This document shows positions 59,099-64,000 of a stretch of 64,000 nt of DNA, piece after piece. Numbering within the stretch: the first letter of the stretch is position 1; every line of letters starts with the position of its first letter. Under the pieces are notes generated by a model. It was given only the letters and a program-made list of their open reading frames with translations, did no database searches and was not told the DNA's origin. The DNA is from Odiellus spinosus (Eukaryota > Arthropoda > Arachnida > Opiliones > Phalangiidae). The stretch is taken from NCBI GenBank assembly GCA_963920705.1, contig OY987226.1, positions 11,968,501 through 12,032,500 of the forward strand, given 5' to 3'. The translations under genes and the position numbers were made by a program.

Positions 59099-60269
59099 TA
59101 CTTTTGAATATATTTTTAGATTATAACAAACTATTGAGGCTTTTCTTTCCTACCACCACTCTCATTGGATGGGGTTTGTTGAACTATGACTCGCATTTAC
59201 TATAGTCTATATGTTGTACATCAAGTCCTGTTAAAATCATAGAAAATAATGAATTTATTTATTACAACCATATAAAGCTTAAGAATTATTTTATTATAAC
59301 ATTATGTAATCATGAATTTTATTACAACCTATATTACGATTATAATTCAATTTTAATATCATAATTTCTAAAAGTAATAGTTAAATAATTAATTTAATTT
59401 AATTAAAGGTGTGTGCCAATTAAATATCATTCAGTCATAACTTGCCCTTTTAAATAAACTAAATTGCGACGGGATTAATAATTAAAGAACTATGATTAAA
59501 CCATGAACGTGTAAGAAATCACGGAGGTCTTCTCGCAAAACTTATACTTGGTACATGGAACTTAAATACTGCGGTGGAAAAAGTAAAAAATGAGCTCGCA
59601 ACCCGAGACAGGTGGATAATTTCCTTAAAATAAATGATATTACTAATCCGTTCGACCAGAAATGAAGGCCTAATATATAATATTTATATATAGTACTAAA
59701 TAATTATCCAAATAAAACGGTCATGTCCTATAGCGCGGTTTATACGCGAGCACGAATTGAGTTCCAACACACACCACACACTCAGACTAAAGACGCATTC
59801 ACACTATATCATTCGAGCAAGGAGAAAATAATACGAGATGGGAGATCTCACCCGCATCTGTGACGAGGTAACTTGTACAGAGTTGCCAGGAGATTTATAT
59901 CCCTTCCAATTTGGGCTTCGTTTCGATGGCTGTTGCGTGAAGAAGTCATTGGGTGGAACTCTATTTTTTGTGCTGGTTTCTAAAGTTCAACCTTATTAGA
60001 ATTTTGGTCAATCCAATTTTCATCCTCCATTGTCCCAACATCTTTTTATATTGATATTTAATAAGTAAACTGCTCCTAATTCGAACTTTGTGTTTTTCAA
60101 CATGCTAAAGTACATTCTTGTTTTATTTTTCCTGTTTATAAAAGACAGTGAATTTTTTTTGGCGGAGATTTGGGATTTTTAGATAGGGCTAGATCTGGGC
60201 TGTAATCTATAAAACTAACCTGGCGACTATGTAACTTTGTGTCGATGGAAACGTCGTACCTGGAACCAG
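59099..60269. other. Gene-free stretch
   Basis: AT-rich; AATTAATTTAATTTAATTAA near 59385. CATTCACACTATATC at 59797 resembles TIR words elsewhere, but no partner was found. Confidence 0.5.
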
Positions 60270-60277
60270 GAAGTGTG
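60270..60277. repeat. hAT target-site duplication, left
   Basis: GAAGTGTG immediately before the element, identical to 60667-60674. Confidence 0.9.
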
Positions 60278-60666
60278 CAGTGGCGGCGGAACGGGTGGGG
60301 ACAGGGGGACATTGTCCCCCCCTCAATTAAACCAGGTGGGGACAACCAATATACGTGTCCCTCCCCAAATTGTTCAGTCAATACTCTGATTAATCTCAGA
60401 ATATAATTGAATTCAATGAATTATAAGAAAAATCAGTCTATAATCTCAACCTGTTTGAAGTTATCTTACAATACCTTACCAGGCTGAACTTTAGCGAGAA
60501 AAAAAAAAGGCACATCATTCTTCAATTCATAAACTAGGTGACTTTTTATTTTCCAACAATACTCTTCACTCAGCGTGGTATCAGGTATATTGGTCTTGAG
60601 CAACTTGTTTCCAAGTTCTTTAACGAAAAATGTCCCCCCCAAAATTAGAACCGTCCGCCGCCACTG
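60278..60666. mobile_element. Non-autonomous hAT element, 389 bp, perfect 8-bp target duplication
   Basis: It starts CAGTGGCGGCGGAACGG and ends with the reverse complement of CAGTGGCGGCGGACGGTTC. The first 13 bp are identical, then the ends differ by one base. Further in, G runs (GGGGACA...CATTGTCCCC at the left, and the reverse complement of GGGGGGGACATTTTT at the right) keep partial symmetry. The perfect 8-bp duplication GAAGTGTG and the CAGTGG termini are hAT hallmarks. The 74-codon minus frame over its right half has no recognised transposase motif. A young insertion is inferred from the intact duplication. Confidence 0.93.
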
Positions 60667-60674
60667 GAAGTGTG
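60667..60674. repeat. hAT target-site duplication, right
   Basis: GAAGTGTG directly after the element, identical to 60270-60277. Confidence 0.9.
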
Positions 60675-61460
60675 AGACTGCTATTGTCACGTCTGCTTCC
60701 GAAATTTGCGAAAAAGTATTACCTCATCCCAGTAGAGTGACAGAAATTAAAAAGATTTTTGGCTACGAATTATACCAGAGGATAATTATTACCAGGTTCT
60801 TATGTAACTTAAAACGTAATCGGTGCTCATGTCTTATCTTTGACTGTACTAAAGGTATTACGTAACAGAGTACGTATTTATCATAAGCAAAGGATATAAT
60901 CAAGTACTTAATCGGTGATCAGATTTTAAGCAAGTGCATGGCTGTAACCTCTCGAATTATTCTGGTGAAAAGTGTGAGATCGTGCGAATGTGGCTTAATG
61001 TTAGCTGAATTGCTGGCAAATAGGCGCAAATTCAAAACGTCGGCTATGATTAATTTGGGTAGAAACGATCTGTGGGGAATCGGCGTGGTGAAAAAAGAAG
61101 CCAATCGTCGAAACACGTACGAAATGTACGATTTCAGCAAACGGCGCGAGAGCTTACATTTTTATTTCGCTAAGCTATAGTGCGTATACGTATACATACG
61201 CAGCAGTTTCAAAGCCCTATCGCTTATATAGACCTACATGTAGACATACGTACGTGGTAAAGAACGTGTTAGATAAAGTTGCCAAAAGTTATTAATTTAA
61301 ATATACCGCACGGTTAAAGGAAAAGTATCACCAAATAGTTTTGTCTTGCAGCTGACACATTCAGATCTTTAAAATTAATGAAAAAAAATTATGCCAAAAT
61401 CGAATCATAAATAACAAAATTAACCAAAGATGATTAATGAATCCCATGATAAATCTACTT
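60675..61460. other. Gene-free stretch with one denser open frame
   Basis: At 60938-61177 (plus, 80 codons) and the opposed 61140-60919 (minus, 73 codons) both strands are open in a patch with higher GC. Neither peptide belongs to a family I can name. Overlapping opposed frames usually mean stop-poor composition rather than coding. Confidence 0.4.
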
Positions 61461-61464
61461 TTAA

Positions 61465-61610
61465 AGGCCTAGGATTTCTTCTGCCTGTAACCTGCCTGTT
61501 TCACTGGAAGTGGGCTCACCTTCTGAGCTTCCCTTTTGGGTAGAAAGGCAAGAGAAAGCCTGGAGGATGAGTTTGTTTCCAGGGTGACAGGCAGAAGTAA
61601 TCTTAGGCCT
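61465..61610. mobile_element. 146-bp MITE flanked by TTAA
   Basis: The ends AGGCCTAGGATTTCTTCTG, CCTGT and the reverse complement of the right end, AGGCCTAAGATTACTTCTG, CCTGT, match at 22 of 24 positions. TTAA occurs exactly at both borders (61461-61464 and 61611-61614), the duplication made by piggyBac-type transposases. The interior is GC-richer (GGAAGTGGGCTCACC...) and non-coding. The termini do not look like classical piggyBac ends, so the superfamily is tentative. Confidence 0.75.
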
Positions 61611-61614
61611 TTAA

Positions 61615-63101
61615 GATTAAAAAGACACCGCCGGTATCTAATTACTTATTTTTATTATTTAAAATTTAATTGAAATATTATAAATATAATTGATTTAAGA
61701 CTGAGTTTCTTATCGTGTTTCTTAACTATCTTTCTCTTCTAAACAATACATATTTAAGTACTAATAAAACTCCACCCAACTCTTCCACCATTGTCTTCGT
61801 AGGAAGTTTGATTTTTTTTCCTTGATGAACCAAGTTCAGTTTATAGATTACTTCTCAAACTGAACTCCTGTTTCAAATTGGGACAGACTATGTCTCATTA
61901 AAGAAACTGGCAGCGTTGGTGGAACGGTTGAGCGGGAATGGCATACACTGGATGTGTTAAGCGACATATACCGACGAGTCCGACTGGCTACAGCTTAATG
62001 TATTTTTTATGGAGATGATATAAACGGTATACTCTGGTATGCGTCTCCGAACTTACCCTATATGTATTACCCCTTGTCCCTTTTTTTAATATATAGTTTA
62101 ACCATCGTTTGTGTGTAGGTAAATAGATGTTTCTTAAAATAGCGCTTGCCGCAATCGACTCGAAATTTAATTTAACCCAATATTTAATTATTTTTAAAAC
62201 AAATGCTATAAACCTTCATGCTCTTTGAGGGACTAGCTGGGCGTCTCAAGTTTTTAAGTGGGTGGGCTGAATTACACGAGAAATTAGTTACCATGGTGAT
62301 TAGAGTGACTACGTAGTATTTTCCTTAGCAAACGACGTTTTTTTTTCAAAATTTAAACAAGCAAGTACATAAAGCGTAGCTCTAAAAAAAGGCCCGCTTC
62401 TCTGCTATGCACAATTAACGTACCTGTCCTTAACAAAGGCAGAAGGGAGTGATTTTTAAACATATAAGTGGGTTTCATTGGTCCCTTTTCTTCAGAAGCG
62501 AGTTAATAAGTTGCTTTAAAGGCTTCCTTCCGAAGGGAGATTTTACTTGTCCTTTACGGCTGTAAATACGTGTATACTAAACGTGTGGAGGCCTAACTAT
62601 TACACACACATACACACCTCGCTCTCGTAGTCACGTAGTGAAGGATACGTACACGATATTATAATAATAAGCGGGAATAAAAATATATATCTCCCCTTCC
62701 ACCCTGCCTAATTCTTGTCTAAAACATTATTTAAGCTAAACTAATAAATATACTAAAGATTATTGCGATATATAGGTAAGTTAATACATTGAATCACTAT
62801 TAATCACTTTAAACGATGTATATTTAGCCGGCCGTGAAAACGCGCGCGCGCCGAGCTTATAATAAGTTATAGCAGGCTTATAATTTATGGTATATTTAGT
62901 TGTTAAAACGAGGAGCTTAACTCGACTTGATTTAATCTCGGACCAGATTTAATTAAGGAGTCACATCAGCGTTTACTTTTTTTTTTCTCTTCTTTCTCTC
63001 TCGCCCTCCTTTTTTTCTGTCTTATTTGGAAATTGTTCAAATTAATTAAAGGAAGACTGTAATAAAAATATAACATTCACTTCGAGCTTAGCATTTAAAG
63101 G
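61615..63101. other. Gene-free stretch
   Basis: Nothing that I can support. CGCGCGCGCGCC at about 62841 is a short CG run. The sequence at 61914-61995 was examined as a possible structured RNA and not supported. Confidence 0.5.
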
Positions 63102-63476
63102 GAAACTTGGAGCTAATTAATTTTCGGAATCACCATGCCATCGAGAATTTTTTCACAATTTTTAGACACGTTTTTGGTATCTAAATTAATTTTTAAAGTT
63201 TGGCAAAATTTTAATGAAAGTAAATAAAAATTCGGACCAATCATATTATTTCAGCTTTCAACAGCGCTTGTAATGTCATAGCATTGATGCCTACGACATT
63301 ACAAGCCCTGTTGAAGGTCGAAATAATATGATTGGCCCTAATTTATGCTTACTTTCAAATTTAACCAAACTTAAGAAATTAATTTAAACCCAAAACGTGT
63401 CTAAAAATTGTGAAAACGTTTGGCACGGTGATTCCGAAAATTAATTCAAAAGCTGTTCCGTTTTTAGCTCCAAGTT
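63102..63476. mobile_element. 375-bp foldback element (arms about 180 bp)
   Basis: The two halves are imperfect reverse complements around a centre near 63290. Left-arm words AACTTGGAGCTAA, AATTAATTTTCGGAATCACC, TCACAATTTTTAGACACG, CCAATCATATTATTTC and GCTTGTAATGTC all recur as reverse complements in the right arm in mirrored order. The right arm has a 15-20-bp segment (AAAAGCTGTTCCG) that is missing from the left. The central loop is about 10 bp. No open frame of note. A fragment of the same family is at 22240-22350. Confidence 0.88.
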
Positions 63477-64000
63477 CTCTTAAAAAGTTTTTGTGAAAAA
63501 TACTACATGGCGTGAATCTCGTATTTTTATAAATATTTTAATTAAAATTTTTATAATCTCTAAACTAAGTTAAAGATAATTAGTAAAAATTACACCAGAT
63601 GAAGTCATCAATAGACCTAATTTTCTGCTGCTCGTATCTCAGTTTTTAATTTTCCAAAACCGTAATTTTCTAACGGTGATGGTTAAATCTTTGACCTTTA
63701 ATGTCGTCAAGGAAAAATTTAAATCTCAGAGTTGATCTCGATGATAATTGAAATTTTAAAGTCTATCGTCCGACGAATTAACCCTGTATTAAAGACTCCC
63801 TGTTTTAAATTGATTTTGTTTATTTAAATGTAATCTACATATTATACAGTCTACCCCAGCTTGTTGCATAACGCATTTCTCGTACAGCGGTGTTCTTATT
63901 TCACCATAATGACCCAAACAGGCCTTTTTTGTTTCTTTAGCTTTTCGTTTATAAATGTTGGTATATTCCAAAAACCCTCTGAATATTACCCAACTTTAAT
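63477..64000. other. Gene-free stretch at the right edge
   Basis: AT-rich; a 60-codon minus frame (63971-63789) with four cysteines is unrecognised. No repeat seen. Confidence 0.5.

Noticed and set aside
61910..61995. tRNA-like or ribozyme-like stretch (GGCAGCGTTGGTGGAACGG, CCGACGAGTCC)
   Set aside because: No T-loop GTTCGA box, no cloverleaf pairing, and no complete hammerhead core.

Overview
This is a eukaryotic nuclear window, AT-rich by eye and almost entirely non-coding. The only gene I can name is the 5' part of an ATP13A1 (P5A-type ATPase) orthologue on the minus strand at 315-1705. It has five coding exons joined by GT/AG introns of 62-78 bp, and it runs off the left edge. Short introns, insect-like residues in the membrane segments, and a landscape of minisatellites and short inverted-repeat transposons suggest an arthropod, most likely an insect. 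I cannot name the order. Nothing here looks bacterial or viral.

Layout. 1-1.75 kb holds ATP13A1, with a twelve-copy 25-bp tandem repeat just 5' of it (1.81-2.08 kb). 2-9.8 kb is gene-free, with mononucleotide runs and one GC-rich pocket. 9.8-12.6 kb is a satellite-like array of about 534-bp units, each an inverted pair of monomers (a giant hairpin). 12.6-27 kb is mostly featureless. It contains diverged dispersed repeats, one hAT-like element (19.71-20.24 kb), a CpG-rich block with four E2F-like sites (24.61-24.91 kb) and one possible small exon (14.64 kb). 27.4-38.7 kb is a minisatellite cluster of five unrelated tandem arrays with units of about 42, 40, 26, 30 and 36 bp, plus a 134-bp hairpin MITE. 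38.7-64 kb holds another 30-bp array (51.1-51.8 kb) and several terminal-inverted-repeat elements: a TA-flanked 176-bp MITE, a TA-flanked 354-bp family seen twice, an hAT element with a perfect 8-bp target duplication, a TTAA-flanked 146-bp MITE and a 375-bp foldback. It also holds a few promoter-like motif clusters.

ATP13A1 acts in the ER membrane as a helix dislocase. The rest of the window is best read as the upstream intergenic region, or a very large intron, of neighbouring genes. It is shaped by non-autonomous DNA transposons and by tandem-repeat expansion. No autonomous transposase, reverse transcriptase, tRNA, rRNA or CRISPR array was found. The open frames of 60-125 codons outside ATP13A1 are about what chance gives at this base composition, and I do not call them genes. 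All repeat boundaries were read by eye and may be off by several bases.
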